Below are positions 42,718-54,292 of a stretch of 64,000 nt of DNA, piece after piece. Source of the stretch: Roseateles sp. SL47 (GTDB taxonomy: Bacteria > Pseudomonadota > Gammaproteobacteria > Burkholderiales > Burkholderiaceae_C); contig NZ_CP113068.1 in NCBI RefSeq assembly GCF_026625885.1, forward strand, positions 5,642,001 to 5,706,000. Reading direction: 5' to 3'. Under the pieces are notes generated by a model, which did not search any database, had not been told where the DNA came from, and worked only from the letters and a program-made list of their open reading frames with translations. Numbering within the stretch: position 1 is the first letter of the stretch; each line of letters begins with the position of its first letter. A program made the position numbers and the translations under genes.

Positions 42718-44058
42718 ATGAGCCTGGTCTTCCCTCACACCTTCGTTCCGTGGTTTCGCGCGGTGGCCCCCTATATCCACGCCTACCGTGGCGAGACATT
42801 CGTCGTCGGCATGACGGGGGAAATGATTGCGGCCGGCAAGCTCAACAGTTTTGTGCAGGATCTGGCCATCATGCATGCCATGGGCATCAAGATCGTGCTG
42901 GTGCATGGTTTCCGGCCGCAGGTGAATGAACAGCTGGCCGCCAAGGGCCATCCCGCGCTCTACAGCCACGGCATGCGCATCACCGATGCCATCACGCTGG
43001 ATTGCGCCCAGGAGGCCGCCGGGCAGTTGCGATTCGAAATCGAAGCAGCGTTTTCGCAGGGATTACCCAACACCCCGATGGCCAATTCCACCGTGCGGGT
43101 GGTTTCCGGCAATTTCCTGACGGCCCGGCCGGTCGGCATTGTGGATGGGGTGGATTTCAAGCACAGCGGCATCGTGCGGCGCGTGGACGCCGCCGCCATC
43201 CAACGGGCTATCGATATTGGCGCCATCGTGCTGATGTCTCCGTTTGGTTTCTCGCCCACCGGAGACGCCTTCAATCTCATGATGGAAGACGTGGCCACGG
43301 CCACCGCGATTGCCCTGCAGGCCGACAAGCTGCTCTTCATGACCGAAGTGCCGGGCGTGCGCGAAAACCCCGAGGACCCGGACAGCAACATCGACACCGA
43401 ACTGGCGCTGGCGGATGCCAAACGGCTGATGACCAAGCTGCCCCCGCCCACCCAACCCACCGATGTGGGCTTTTATTTGCAGTACTGCGTCAAAGCCTGC
43501 GAAGCTGGCGTGGAACGCAGCCACATCCTGCCTTTTGCGGTGGATGGAGCGCTGCTGCAGGAGGTCTATACCCACGACGGTATCGGCACCATGGTGGTGG
43601 ACGAAAAACTGGAAAGCCTTCGGGAAGCCACCCATGACGATATTGGCAGCCTGATTGCCCTGATTGAACCGTTCGAGCGCGACGGCACGCTGGTGAAACG
43701 GGACCGCAGCGAAATCGAACGGGATGTCGAGGCTTATACCGTCATCGAACACGACGGCGTGATTTTTGGCTGCGCCGCGCTGCATCCCTACCAGGAGGCT
43801 CGCACCGCAGAGATGGCGGCACTCACCGTGTCCAGTGCCGTGCAGGGCCAGGGCGACGGCGAGCGGCTGCTCAAGCGCATCGAGCAACGCGCCCGTGCCA
43901 TGGGCCTGACCAGCATTTTTGTGCTCACCACCCGCACCATGCACTGGTTCATCAAACGCGGCTTCCAGCCGGTGGACCCGAACTGGCTGCCCGAAGAGCG
44001 CAAGCGCAAATACAACTGGGATCGTCGGTCTCAGGTGCTGGTCAAGAAACTCGCTTGA
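42718..44058 (+). CDS. argA: N-acetylglutamate synthase (amino-acid N-acetyltransferase)
   Basis: A 446-residue fusion of an amino-acid kinase fold (residues 1-290: IKIVLVHGFRPQVNEQLAAK, VDFKHSGIVRRVD, KLLFMTEVPGV) and a C-terminal GNAT domain (AALTVSSAVQGQGDGERLLK; TTRTMHWFIKRGFQ). It makes N-acetylglutamate from glutamate and acetyl-CoA, the first step of arginine synthesis, and is normally feedback-inhibited by arginine through the kinase-like domain. Start 42718 gives the usual N-terminus; the frame open upstream is non-coding. Followed by yggX after 80 bp. Confidence 0.95.
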   Translation: MSLVFPHTFVPWFRAVAPYIHAYRGETFVVGMTGEMIAAGKLNSFVQDLAIMHAMGIKIVLVHGFRPQVNEQLAAKGHPALYSHGMRITDAITLDCAQEAAGQLRFEIEAAFSQGLPNTPMANSTVRVVSGNFLTARPVGIVDGVDFKHSGIVRRVDAAAIQRAIDIGAIVLMSPFGFSPTGDAFNLMMEDVATATAIALQADKLLFMTEVPGVRENPEDPDSNIDTELALADAKRLMTKLPPPTQPTDVGFYLQYCVKACEAGVERSHILPFAVDGALLQEVYTHDGIGTMVVDEKLESLREATHDDIGSLIALIEPFERDGTLVKRDRSEIERDVEAYTVIEHDGVIFGCAALHPYQEARTAEMAALTVSSAVQGQGDGERLLKRIEQRARAMGLTSIFVLTTRTMHWFIKRGFQPVDPNWLPEERKRKYNWDRRSQVLVKKLA

Positions 44059-44139
44059 TCATCTGTTGAACTTTGTTTCATTGGGGTGCTGGTGTTTCAC
44101 CGGGCCCTTCCCCCACACTCTTAGAGCATCGAGGTTGAA

Positions 44140-44412
44140 ATGGCTCGCACCGTGCAATGCGTTTATCTGAAGAAGGAAGCCGAGGGCATGGACTTCCCCG
44201 TCTACCCCGGCGAACTGGGCAAGCGCATCTATGAAAATGTATCCAAGGAAGCCTGGGCGGCCTGGATGAAGCACCAGACCATGCTGGTCAACGAAAACCG
44301 CCTGAATTTGGCCGACCAACGCGCCCGCCAATACCTGGCCCGCCAGATGGAACAGTTCTTCTTTGGCGGCGGGGCTGAACAGCCTGCCGGATATGTGCCG
44401 CCGACCCCCTGA
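44140..44412 (+). CDS. yggX: Oxidative damage protection protein YggX (probable Fe(2+)-trafficking protein)
   Basis: A 90-residue protein with the family pattern throughout: [50 protein letters not shown] and [12 protein letters not shown]. Family knowledge: protects iron-sulphur proteins against oxidative damage. In many proteobacteria it lies near mutY; here it follows argA, with hns next downstream. Confidence 0.95.
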   Translation: MARTVQCVYLKKEAEGMDFPVYPGELGKRIYENVSKEAWAAWMKHQTMLVNENRLNLADQRARQYLARQMEQFFFGGGAEQPAGYVPPTP

Positions 44413-44482
44413 TTTCAATGACTTTCACGGGTTAGGTCACAGTCAAACGTTGTCAAAATCGCCGCCTTCCGCAATTACCCTC

Positions 44483-44513
44483 TTGCAGAGTTATTCACAA
44501 GCCTGCATATAAT
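44483..44513 (+). promoter_or_regulatory. Probable sigma-70 promoter of the hns-like gene
   Basis: A perfect TATAAT at 44508-44513 with TTGCAG 19 bases upstream (44483-44488), 54 bp before the start codon, in a locally AT-rich stretch. The spacing is one or two bases longer than ideal. Confidence 0.55.
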
Positions 44514-44567
44514 GCCGAATGCCCCTTTTAGGGCCTTGGCTGTTGAACCTTGTGAGGAATTGCATAA

Positions 44568-44870
44568 ATGGCATCGCTCAAAGACCTGTTGGCCCAGCGG
44601 GCCGCTCTTGAACAGCAAATCGCGGAAACCCAGGAGCGGGAACGCGCTGACGCGATCTCCAAAGTGAAGTCGCTGATGTCCGAATATGGGCTGACCGTGG
44701 CGGATCTGACGGCACGCAGCACCAAGACTGCTGGCGCCAAGGCGTCGAAGGTGGCCGCCAAGTTCCGTAATCAAGCCACCGGGGAAACCTGGAGCGGTCG
44801 TGGCCTGCAGCCGAAATGGCTGAAGGCAGCGATTGCCAACGGCGCCAAGCTGGAAGATTTCGCGCTGTAA
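44568..44870 (+). CDS. H-NS family nucleoid-associated protein
   Basis: A 100-residue protein: an N-terminal dimerisation helix (LKDLLAQRAALEQQIAETQE), a linker, and the C-terminal H-NS DNA-binding core FRNQATGETWSGRGLQPKWL. This short form is typical of beta-proteobacterial H-NS relatives, which bind AT-rich, often foreign, DNA and silence it (family knowledge). A good terminator follows 90 bp after the stop, so it is transcribed alone. Confidence 0.92.
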   Translation: MASLKDLLAQRAALEQQIAETQERERADAISKVKSLMSEYGLTVADLTARSTKTAGAKASKVAAKFRNQATGETWSGRGLQPKWLKAAIANGAKLEDFAL

Positions 44871-44961
44871 TTTCAGCGCGGTCTCTCGGACCGCCCCTCC
44901 CGGCCCGGTGCGGCCCTGGCTTTGACGCCAGCCCCACCCTGCCGAGATATTCATGCAAAGA

Positions 44962-44994
44962 GCCACTTGAGGTCACTCGAGTGGCTTTTGTTTT
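44962..44994 (+). terminator. Intrinsic terminator after the hns-like gene
   Basis: GCCACTTGAG pairs with CTCGAGTGGC (one G-T pair) around a four-base loop, then TTTTGTTTTT. Confidence 0.88.
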
Positions 44995-45043
44995 TGGCCC
45001 CTCCCCGAAGGCCCGGCTTGACCGCTCACGTAAACTTGCCGAA

Positions 45044-47179
45044 GTGATCCCGCCAGGCTTTATTCAAGACCTTCTTTCACGCGTCGACATCGTGGACGTG
45101 GTGTCCCGTCACGTCGATCTGAAGAAGGCAGGCATCAACCACAAGGGCCTGTGCCCCTTCCACGGCGAGAAGTCACCCAGCTTCATCGTCAGCCCGTCGC
45201 GGCAGACCTACCACTGCTTCGGCTGCGGCGTGCATGGCAATGCCGTCGGCTTTCTGATGGAGCATCTGGGCATCGGTTTTGTGGATGCCGTGCGGGACCT
45301 GGCCCAGCAGGCCGGCATGCAGGTGCCGGAAGACGATCGCAGCCCGGCCGAGCGGGAGCGGGAAAAACAGGTCAAGCAGCGCCAGGCCACCCTGACCGAA
45401 GTGCTGGCCAAGGCCAGCCAGCACTATCGCCAGCAGCTCAAGACCAGCCCCCGGGCCATCGACTATCTCAAGGGCCGTGGGCTTACCGGCCAGATTGCCG
45501 CCCAATTCGGGCTGGGATACAGCCCGGAAGGCTGGCGCACCCTGGCCAGCGCCTTCCCCGCCTACGACGACCCGCTGCTGGTGGAAACCGGCCTGGTGAT
45601 CCTGCAGGACGACCCGGGCAAAAGCGAGGCCGAACAGCGCCGCTACGACCGCTTTCGCGACCGGATCATGTTCCCGATCCGCAATGTGCAGGGCGACGTC
45701 ATCGGCTTTGGCGGCCGGGTACTGGACAAGGGCGAGCCCAAATATCTGAACTCCCCCGAAACCCCGGTGTTCAGCAAGGGCAAGGAGTTGTACGGTTTGT
45801 ATGAAGCCCGGCCGGACATGCGCCGCCGTGGTTATGCATTGGTGGTGGAAGGCTACATGGACGTGGTGGCGCTGGCGCAGAGCGGCTTCGGCAATGCCGT
45901 GGCCACGCTGGGCACGGCCTGCACACAGGACCATGTCCAGAAGCTGTTCCGCTTCACCGAATCGGTGGTGTTCAGTTTTGACGGCGATGCGGCCGGGCGC
46001 CGCGCGGCGGGGCGCGCCATGGAAGCCGCCCTGCCGCACGCCACCGAAACCCGCAGCATCAAGTTCCTGTTCCTGCCGGCCGAACACGACCCGGACTCCT
46101 ATGTGCGGGAATTGGGTCCGGAGGCCTTTGAGCGCTGTGTGGAACAGGCCATTCCGCTGTCCCGCCAACTGATGGACAGCGCTGCGGAAGGCTGCGACCT
46201 GGGCAGCCCGGAAGGCCGCGCCCGCATGCTCACCCATGCGCGCCCGCTCTGGTCCGCCCTGCCGGACGGCCTGCTGAAACGCCAATTGCTGGGCGAACTC
46301 GCCCGGCGTGCGCAACTGCCGGATCAGGAATTGCTGGCCCTCTGGCAAGCCAGTGCCGGTGCACCGCGCCTGCGCGGCGAGCGTTCGGATCGCCCCCAGG
46401 AGCGGCAGGACCGTCCGCAACGCGCCACCGCGCACCCCGGCGGCGACGACCATGCGCCGCATTTCCCGGACATTCCGGCCTCCGCCTATGCGGATGAGGA
46501 GTTTCACGGCGACCCCCATGACATCGCCCCACCGCCGGACGCCTATGGGGCTGGCAGTGGGGCCGGCCTTGGCAGCGGCGGCACGTCCGCGCCCGCCTGG
46601 GCGCAAGGCCAGGGCCAGGGCAGCTACGGTGGTGCCGGCCCCCACGGCGGCGGCTTCAAGGGCAAGGGTGAGTTCAAGGGAAAAGGCGACTTCAAGGGCA
46701 AGGGCGGCAAGTGGGGCGACTGGAAGCGCCGCGAGCAGGACCCCACCATCGGCATGCCCCGCAAGGCCCCGCCCGCCCCGATGGACCATGCCGTACGCAT
46801 GCTGCTGCTGCACGGCGAACTCTGGAATGTGCTGAGCGAGCAGGACCTGCAACTGCTGCACGAACTCCCCGGAGAGCACGGTCAACTCATCGCCTGGCTG
46901 GAGCGCTTCATGATGGACCACGGCCCCAGCCCCTGGGCGGTGCTGCAGATCGCCCTGGTGGAAGCCGACCAGCTGGAACTGGCCCAACGCGTATGCGGCG
47001 GTCCGCTATCCGCACCGCCGGCAGACGAGTCAGCTCAGGACGAATTCCGGCATGTCATGCGCAAGCTTTGGATTGTTCGCCTGGAGCAAGAAGCGTCCTC
47101 GATTGCCACCAGTCCAACCCCAGACATCAGCAAATTGAAGCTGATCAGAACTCAAATTGAAGAATTGAAAGCCGTTTAA
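45044..47179 (+). CDS. dnaG: DNA primase
   Basis: A 711-residue primase. The zinc-binding domain has CPFHGEKSPSFIVSPS and YHCFGCGVHGN; the RNA polymerase (TOPRIM) core includes GFGGRVLDKGEPKYLNSPET, YALVVEGYMDVVAL, GTACTQDHV and FSFDGDAAGRRAA. The C-terminal helicase-binding domain starts near MDHAVRMLLLHGELWNVL. Before it is a long flexible linker with Gly/Lys repeats (FKGKG). The GTG at 45044 is chosen because IPPGFIQDLLSRVDIVDVV is the normal start of the family; the frame is open upstream but overlaps hns and its terminator. rpoD follows. Confidence 0.95.
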   Translation: MIPPGFIQDLLSRVDIVDVVSRHVDLKKAGINHKGLCPFHGEKSPSFIVSPSRQTYHCFGCGVHGNAVGFLMEHLGIGFVDAVRDLAQQAGMQVPEDDRSPAEREREKQVKQRQATLTEVLAKASQHYRQQLKTSPRAIDYLKGRGLTGQIAAQFGLGYSPEGWRTLASAFPAYDDPLLVETGLVILQDDPGKSEAEQRRYDRFRDRIMFPIRNVQGDVIGFGGRVLDKGEPKYLNSPETPVFSKGKELYGLYEARPDMRRRGYALVVEGYMDVVALAQSGFGNAVATLGTACTQDHVQKLFRFTESVVFSFDGDAAGRRAAGRAMEAALPHATETRSIKFLFLPAEHDPDSYVRELGPEAFERCVEQAIPLSRQLMDSAAEGCDLGSPEGRARMLTHARPLWSALPDGLLKRQLLGELARRAQLPDQELLALWQASAGAPRLRGERSDRPQERQDRPQRATAHPGGDDHAPHFPDIPASAYADEEFHGDPHDIAPPPDAYGAGSGAGLGSGGTSAPAWAQGQGQGSYGGAGPHGGGFKGKGEFKGKGDFKGKGGKWGDWKRREQDPTIGMPRKAPPAPMDHAVRMLLLHGELWNVLSEQDLQLLHELPGEHGQLIAWLERFMMDHGPSPWAVLQIALVEADQLELAQRVCGGPLSAPPADESAQDEFRHVMRKLWIVRLEQEASSIATSPTPDISKLKLIRTQIEELKAV

Positions 47180-47515
47180 GCCACGCGTTTTGACCATTGC
47201 ACTGAATTGGTAGATAATCCAGCCCTTTCGCGCGTCAAGAGTGACGGCAGCACCAACCGGTCCCCGGCCCCCCACTGACCCTGGGCAATTAAAAAGTGGC
47301 CAACTTTCACCGCCTGGACTGCAACTCCAAACGATCACGCTAGCCTTCACGCGCAACCTTGAGCCGGTGGGAACACCCCCCACATAAGGCTCAGGGCAGA
47401 GATCGAGCCGCCTGGGCTCGTCGCACCGCAACAAGCGGTTGTCGGCGATCCAGGTGGCCGTTTGCGTTGCACGCCCCAAAGAATTCCCGAATCACTCGCC
47501 GACCCGAGGAACTGC
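47180..47515 (+). other. dnaG-rpoD intergenic region, long rpoD leader
   Basis: A 336-bp region without a gene. It carries a good sigma-70 promoter just after dnaG (listed separately), which implies an rpoD 5' leader of nearly 300 bases. I see no riboswitch I can name in the leader. Confidence 0.6.
47190..47218 (+). promoter_or_regulatory. Sigma-70 promoter upstream of rpoD
   Basis: TTGACC (47190-47195) and GATAAT (47213-47218) are exactly 17 bases apart, ten bases after the dnaG stop. Confidence 0.7.
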
Positions 47516-49735
<2,220 letters not shown>

Positions 49736-49771
49736 TCCACACCGCCTCCTGCCGACCCCTGTCGGCACCCC

Positions 49772-49799
49772 AAAAGGGCCGCCTTGTGCGGCCCTTTTT
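49772..49799 (+). terminator. Intrinsic terminator of rpoD
   Basis: AAAAGGGCCGC pairs with GCGGCCCTTTT around a CTTGT loop and runs into TTTTTC. Confidence 0.92.
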
Positions 49800-49996
49800 C
49801 ATGGCCGTAGCCCCCAGCAACACCCCTTCACCGCTTCCAACTTTTGGGGGACATGGGGACGCAGACCGCACTGGCGTGCAGCGTATGTGTGGCGTGGCGG
49901 ACAACTGGCCCCCAAGCCGAGGGCTATTCACAGGGTGGATGTCGTCAGCCGCCCGCTACACTGAGACATTCGTCACACCTACGAATCAGTCAACCG

Positions 49997-50938
49997 ATGA
50001 CCCAGATACGCGAGCGCACCGTTTTGTTTGCCGACTTGCGCGGCAGCACGGCGCTGTTCGAGACCCTGGGAAATGCCGAGGCCTCGGGCCTGGTGACCCA
50101 GACGGTGGGCCTGCTGGCGCAGGCGGTGGACGAGTGCCGGGGTCACCTCATCAAGACCCTGGGCGATGGCCTGATGGCCGCCTTTGACAATCCCAAGGAC
50201 GGCATCAAATCCGCCATGCGGATGCAGGAGCTGCTGATCAAGTCGGCCCACCGCATTGAGCGGCTGCGCAACATGCATCTGCAGATCGCATTGGCGCGAG
50301 GTGAAGTCGTGGAGATCCACGGCGACTGCTTTGGCGATGCGGTGAACGTGGCCGCCCGCCTGCTGGACCATGCCGGCGACGGCGAAACCGTGGTCACGGC
50401 GGAAGTGGTGCATGGCTTGTCCAACACCCAGAAGGCGCGTTTCCGCAGCCTGGACCACATCAGTGTGCGGGGCCGGGTCGAGCCGGTGCATATCCATGTG
50501 CTGGACCAGGGCCAGGGCGATGCCGGCGCTACGCAATTCGGCGAAGTGGTGCGCGCGGCGGCCCCCGACGGCATCCGCCTCGTGTGGCAAGACCTGGACC
50601 GTGTGTTCGATATCGAACACATGCCGATCGTGCTGGGCCGCAGCACCCAGGCCACCTACTGCATCACCGACGTGCGGGTGTCCCGCTCCCATGCCCGCAT
50701 TGACTGGCAGGGCAGCAGTTTCAGCCTGACCGATCTCAGCTACAACGGCACCTTTGTCCGCTTCGGCCCTGGCGGCCAGACGCTCAGCCTGCGGCGCGGC
50801 GCCTGCACGCTGCATGGCGCCGGTGCCATCGGGCTCGGGGGCCCGCCGTCCGACACCCTGGCGCCGACGGTGCGCTTCGAGGTGCTGCACCATGCCGAAA
50901 CCGACCGCTCGCCGCTGGTGATGCGGCGCGGGGTCTGA
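49997..50938 (+). CDS. Class III adenylate/guanylate cyclase fused to an FHA domain
   Basis: A 313-residue soluble protein. Residues 1-170 are a class III cyclase homology domain: the two metal-binding aspartates are in VLFADLRGSTALFETLG and LIKTLGDGLMAAF, and DAVNVAARLLDHAGDGE supplies the transition-state Asn/Arg pattern. Residues 210-300 form an FHA domain (IVLGRSTQATYCITDVRVSR, SHARIDW, LTDLSYNGTFV), which binds phosphothreonine. The pairing suggests a cyclase controlled by, or recruited to, a Ser/Thr-phosphorylated protein; a Hanks kinase gene lies 14 kb away, but a link is only inference. Start at 49997 begins the domain directly. Confidence 0.9.
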   Translation: MTQIRERTVLFADLRGSTALFETLGNAEASGLVTQTVGLLAQAVDECRGHLIKTLGDGLMAAFDNPKDGIKSAMRMQELLIKSAHRIERLRNMHLQIALARGEVVEIHGDCFGDAVNVAARLLDHAGDGETVVTAEVVHGLSNTQKARFRSLDHISVRGRVEPVHIHVLDQGQGDAGATQFGEVVRAAAPDGIRLVWQDLDRVFDIEHMPIVLGRSTQATYCITDVRVSRSHARIDWQGSSFSLTDLSYNGTFVRFGPGGQTLSLRRGACTLHGAGAIGLGGPPSDTLAPTVRFEVLHHAETDRSPLVMRRGV

Positions 50939-51070
50939 TCGGCCAAGCCCTTATCCCCCAGAGTCCCCCTCCGATTTTTGGGGGCCCACTGCGCGAGGGC
51001 TGCGCCGGCTCGCTAACATCGCCGTCCGGCCCGGCTGCTCCAGCCAGGCCTTGAGAGGTCCCCTTTGTCC

Positions 51071-52162
51071 ATGAGCTACCAGCCCGAACCCACTTTCGAC
51101 CACGGCACCCCTGCCCGCACCGGCCTGCTGCTGTGCAATCTGGGCACGCCGGAAGCGCCCACGCCTGCGGCCACGCGGCGTTATCTGGCGCAGTTCCTGT
51201 CCGACCCCCGCGTCATCGAGATCCCGAAGCTGGCCTGGTGGCCCATCCTGCACGGCATCATCCTGCGCACGCGTCCGGCGGCATCGGCCAAGAAATACGC
51301 CAGCATCTGGATGAAGGAAGGTTCGCCTCTGATGGTCTGGACCCAGCGTCAGGCCACGCTGTTGCAGGGCTATCTGGGGGAACGGGGCCATCAGCTGATC
51401 GTGCGCCACGCCATGCGCTACGGGCAGCCCTCGATTGCCAGCCAGTTGGACGCCTTGCGTGCCGCCGGGGCCACCCGGGTGCTGGTGCTGCCGGCCTATC
51501 CGCAGTATTGCGCCGCCACCACTGCCAGCGTCGTGGACGATGTCGCCCGCTGGGCCCTCACCCACCGGCATCTGCCGGAGCTGCGCTTCGTCAATCACTA
51601 CCACGACCATCCCGGCTACATCGCCGCCCTGGCCGACAGCGTGCGCCAGCACTGGCAGCGCGAAGGCCGGGCGGACATGCTGGTGATGAGCTTCCACGGC
51701 ATGCCGGCACGCTCGCTGGCGCTGGGGGACCCCTACCACTGCGAATGCCTCAAGACCGGCCGGCTGCTGGCCGAGGCGCTGGGCCTGTCCCCCGCGCAGT
51801 ACAAGGTGACCTTCCAGAGCCGCTTCGGCAAGGCCCGCTGGCTGGAGCCCTACACCGAGCCCACCCTGCGCAGCCTGGCGGCCAATGGCCTGAAGTCGGT
51901 GGACCTGATCTGCCCCGGCTTTGCCGCCGACTGCATCGAGACGCTGGAAGAAATCGACATGGAAGCCCGCGAGGCCTTCCTGCACAGCGGGGGCCAGCGC
52001 TTCAGCTACATCCCCTGCCTGAACGACAGCCCCGGCCACATCCGCGCGCTGAGCACCGTGGTGGAACAGCATCTGCAGGGCTGGCCCACCCAGGCGGCCC
52101 CGGATGCGGCCGCCCTGGCCCGTCAGCGCGACGCCGCGCTCACGCTGGGCGCGGCGCGCTGA
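51071..52162 (+). CDS. hemH: Ferrochelatase
   Basis: A 363-residue enzyme inserting Fe(2+) into protoporphyrin IX, the last step of haem synthesis, at the membrane surface. Family blocks: LLCNLGTPEAPTPAATRRYL, EGSPLMVWTQRQ, RYGQPSIASQLD, the metal-site histidine in MSFHGMPARSL, and CPGFAADCIETLEEIDMEAR. ATG at 51071 is used; an in-frame TTG six bases earlier fits the GAGAGG site slightly better. The last 23 bases overlap the end of the convergent tctA gene. Confidence 0.95.
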   Translation: MSYQPEPTFDHGTPARTGLLLCNLGTPEAPTPAATRRYLAQFLSDPRVIEIPKLAWWPILHGIILRTRPAASAKKYASIWMKEGSPLMVWTQRQATLLQGYLGERGHQLIVRHAMRYGQPSIASQLDALRAAGATRVLVLPAYPQYCAATTASVVDDVARWALTHRHLPELRFVNHYHDHPGYIAALADSVRQHWQREGRADMLVMSFHGMPARSLALGDPYHCECLKTGRLLAEALGLSPAQYKVTFQSRFGKARWLEPYTEPTLRSLAANGLKSVDLICPGFAADCIETLEEIDMEAREAFLHSGGQRFSYIPCLNDSPGHIRALSTVVEQHLQGWPTQAAPDAAALARQRDAALTLGAAR

Positions 52163-53654
52163 GCTGCTGACGGCCGCGCCACCACTTCCACAGGCGCGGC
52201 ATCAGCAGCACCATCACCACCACGGCCAGCAGCGTGGCCGACAGCGGCCGCTCCAGGAACACGCCCCAGTGGCCCCCGCCGATGGAGATGCCGTTCCGCA
52301 GGTGCGCTTCGGCCAGCGGGCCCAGGATCATGCCCACCACCACCGGGGCGGTCGGGAAGTCAAAACGCCGCATCACCACGCCCAGCAGGCCGATGGCCAG
52401 CATCACGTAGAGGTCGAAGGCGCTCTGGCGCATGCCGTAAACCCCCACCGTCGCGAAGATCAGGATGCCGGCATACAGCGGCGCCTTCGGGATCTTCAAC
52501 AGCTTCACCCACAGACCGACCAGCGGCAGGTTCAGCACCAGCAGCATCACGTTGCCGATGTAGAGCGACGCAATCAGCGCCCAGACCAGGGCGGACGAGG
52601 TCTGGAACAGCTGCGGCCCTGCCTGGATGCCGTAGTTCTGCAGGGCGGACAGCAGGATGGCGGCGGTGACCGAGGTCGGGATGCCCAGGGTCAGCAGCGG
52701 CACCAGCGTGCCGGTGACGGCCGCATTGTTGGCGGCTTCCGGACCGGCCACGCCTTCAATGGCGCCCACCGTCCCGAACTCTTCCTTGTGATTGGACAGC
52801 TTGCGTTCAGTGGCATAGCTGAGGAAGGTCGGGATCTCGGTGCCGCCCGCAGGGATCACGCCGAACGGAAAGCCCAGGGCGGTCCCGCGCAGCCAGGCCG
52901 GCACCGACCGGCGCCATTCGCCCCGCGACATGTGGACCCGGCCCATGGTGTTGAGCTGCTGGGCGCTGCGGCCTTCATACAGGGCGACATAGAGCGTCTC
53001 CCCCACGGCAAACAGGCCCACCGCGACCAGCACGGTTTCGATGCCGTCCATGAATTCCGCGACGCCAGCGGTGTAACGCACCTGGCCGGTGATCTGGTCC
53101 AGGCCCACCAGGCCCATGGCCAGGCCGATGAACAGCGAGGTCAGGCCACGCAAGGTGCTTTGGCCGAGCACGGCGCTGACCGTGGTGAAGGCCAGCAGCA
53201 TCAGGCAGAAGTACTCCGGCGGCCCGAGCGTCACGGCAAAGTCGGCCAGCACCGGCGCAAACAGGGTCACCAGCACGGTGGCGACCGTACCAGCGACAAA
53301 GGAGCCGATGGCGGCCGTGGCCAGGGCGGCGCCAGCGCGCCCGCTGCGGGCCATCTTGAAGCCCTCCAGCGCGGTCACCATGGTGCCGGTCTCCCCGGGG
53401 GTGTTCAGCAGGATGGAGGTGGTGGAGCCCCCATACATCGCGCCGTAATAAATACCCGCGAAAAAGATCATCGAGGCGGTCGGGTCCACCTGCGCGGTGA
53501 TGGGCAGCAGCATGGCCACCGTCACCGCCGGGCCCAGGCCCGGCAGCACGCCGATGGCCGTGCCCAGCGCACAGCCGACAAAGGCCCACATCAGATTGAC
53601 GGGGGTCGCGGCAGTGGCGAAGCCCCCCAGGAGCTGCGTCCAGAGCTCAGTCAT
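52140..53654 (-). CDS. tctA: Tripartite tricarboxylate transporter, large membrane subunit TctA
   Basis: A 504-residue integral membrane protein with about 11-12 hydrophobic segments. Family blocks are [60 protein letters not shown] and [20 protein letters not shown]. It is the channel-forming subunit for tricarboxylate or related carboxylate uptake driven by ion gradient. ATG at 53654 has GAGAGGAC upstream. Third gene of tctC-tctB-tctA; its end overlaps hemH by 23 bp. Confidence 0.95.
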   Translation of the reverse strand: MTELWTQLLGGFATAATPVNLMWAFVGCALGTAIGVLPGLGPAVTVAMLLPITAQVDPTASMIFFAGIYYGAMYGGSTTSILLNTPGETGTMVTALEGFKMARSGRAGAALATAAIGSFVAGTVATVLVTLFAPVLADFAVTLGPPEYFCLMLLAFTTVSAVLGQSTLRGLTSLFIGLAMGLVGLDQITGQVRYTAGVAEFMDGIETVLVAVGLFAVGETLYVALYEGRSAQQLNTMGRVHMSRGEWRRSVPAWLRGTALGFPFGVIPAGGTEIPTFLSYATERKLSNHKEEFGTVGAIEGVAGPEAANNAAVTGTLVPLLTLGIPTSVTAAILLSALQNYGIQAGPQLFQTSSALVWALIASLYIGNVMLLVLNLPLVGLWVKLLKIPKAPLYAGILIFATVGVYGMRQSAFDLYVMLAIGLLGVVMRRFDFPTAPVVVGMILGPLAEAHLRNGISIGGGHWGVFLERPLSATLLAVVVMVLLMPRLWKWWRGRQQLSAPRPA

Positions 53655-53743
53655 GTTGGTTGTCCTCTCCCAGAACGAAGTAGCCGCCATCGAGGGCGGC
53701 CGTCAGAGCGGGCGCCCACAGGGGGCGCCCAGCAGCAGGCCGG

Positions 53744-54292
53744 TCAGATCCAGCCGCCAGGGGTGATGGCGGGCAGGTTCAGCGCCAGCAGCTTGTTGAA
53801 CAGCCAGAACACCGGCGCTGCAATCAGCACACCGGTGACCAGATCCACGATCAGTTGACGGGCGCCGCCGCCGACCTTGCCTTCCGACCGGCGGATGCCA
53901 CGCACGGCCAGGGCAAAACACAGGGTGCAGGCCAGCACAAAACCGATGGTGGTGATGAGCAGCGCATTGGCAACCACGGCCCCCACCACCCAGGCGGCAG
54001 ACAGCCAGTCCGCCTTGGGGGCGCCGGAAGGCGGCTCCATCTGACGGAAGCCACCGGTGCGGGCTTCCCAGATCAGCCAGGCGCCACAGACCAGCAAGGC
54101 GGCGGCCACCAGCCACGGCAAGGCATTCGGGCCGATGCCGCCATAACCGGCATCCGCCGGGATGGAAGCAGCGCCCACCGCCATGACGATGCCAATGACC
54201 AGCGCACCGCCACCCACCAGGGTCTGGTGGAATGGGGGCGGCACGGTGTCGGGGACGGAAGGGTCCTGCCGATCAGCATGGGGCGTACTCAT
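53744..54292 (-). CDS. tctB: Tripartite tricarboxylate transporter, small membrane subunit TctB
   Basis: A 182-residue membrane protein with four hydrophobic segments (VGGGALVIGIVMAVGAASI, LPWLVAAALLVCGAWLIW, WVVGAVVANALLITTIGFVL, LIVDLVTGVLIAAPVFWLFN), the normal TctB layout. The ATG at 54292 overlaps the tctC stop by ATGA. The reading frame is open much further upstream, but that part reads as the shadow of tctC. Partner of TctA and the binding protein TctC. A gap of 89 bp separates it from tctA. Confidence 0.9.
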   Translation of the reverse strand: MSTPHADRQDPSVPDTVPPPFHQTLVGGGALVIGIVMAVGAASIPADAGYGGIGPNALPWLVAAALLVCGAWLIWEARTGGFRQMEPPSGAPKADWLSAAWVVGAVVANALLITTIGFVLACTLCFALAVRGIRRSEGKVGGGARQLIVDLVTGVLIAAPVFWLFNKLLALNLPAITPGGWI

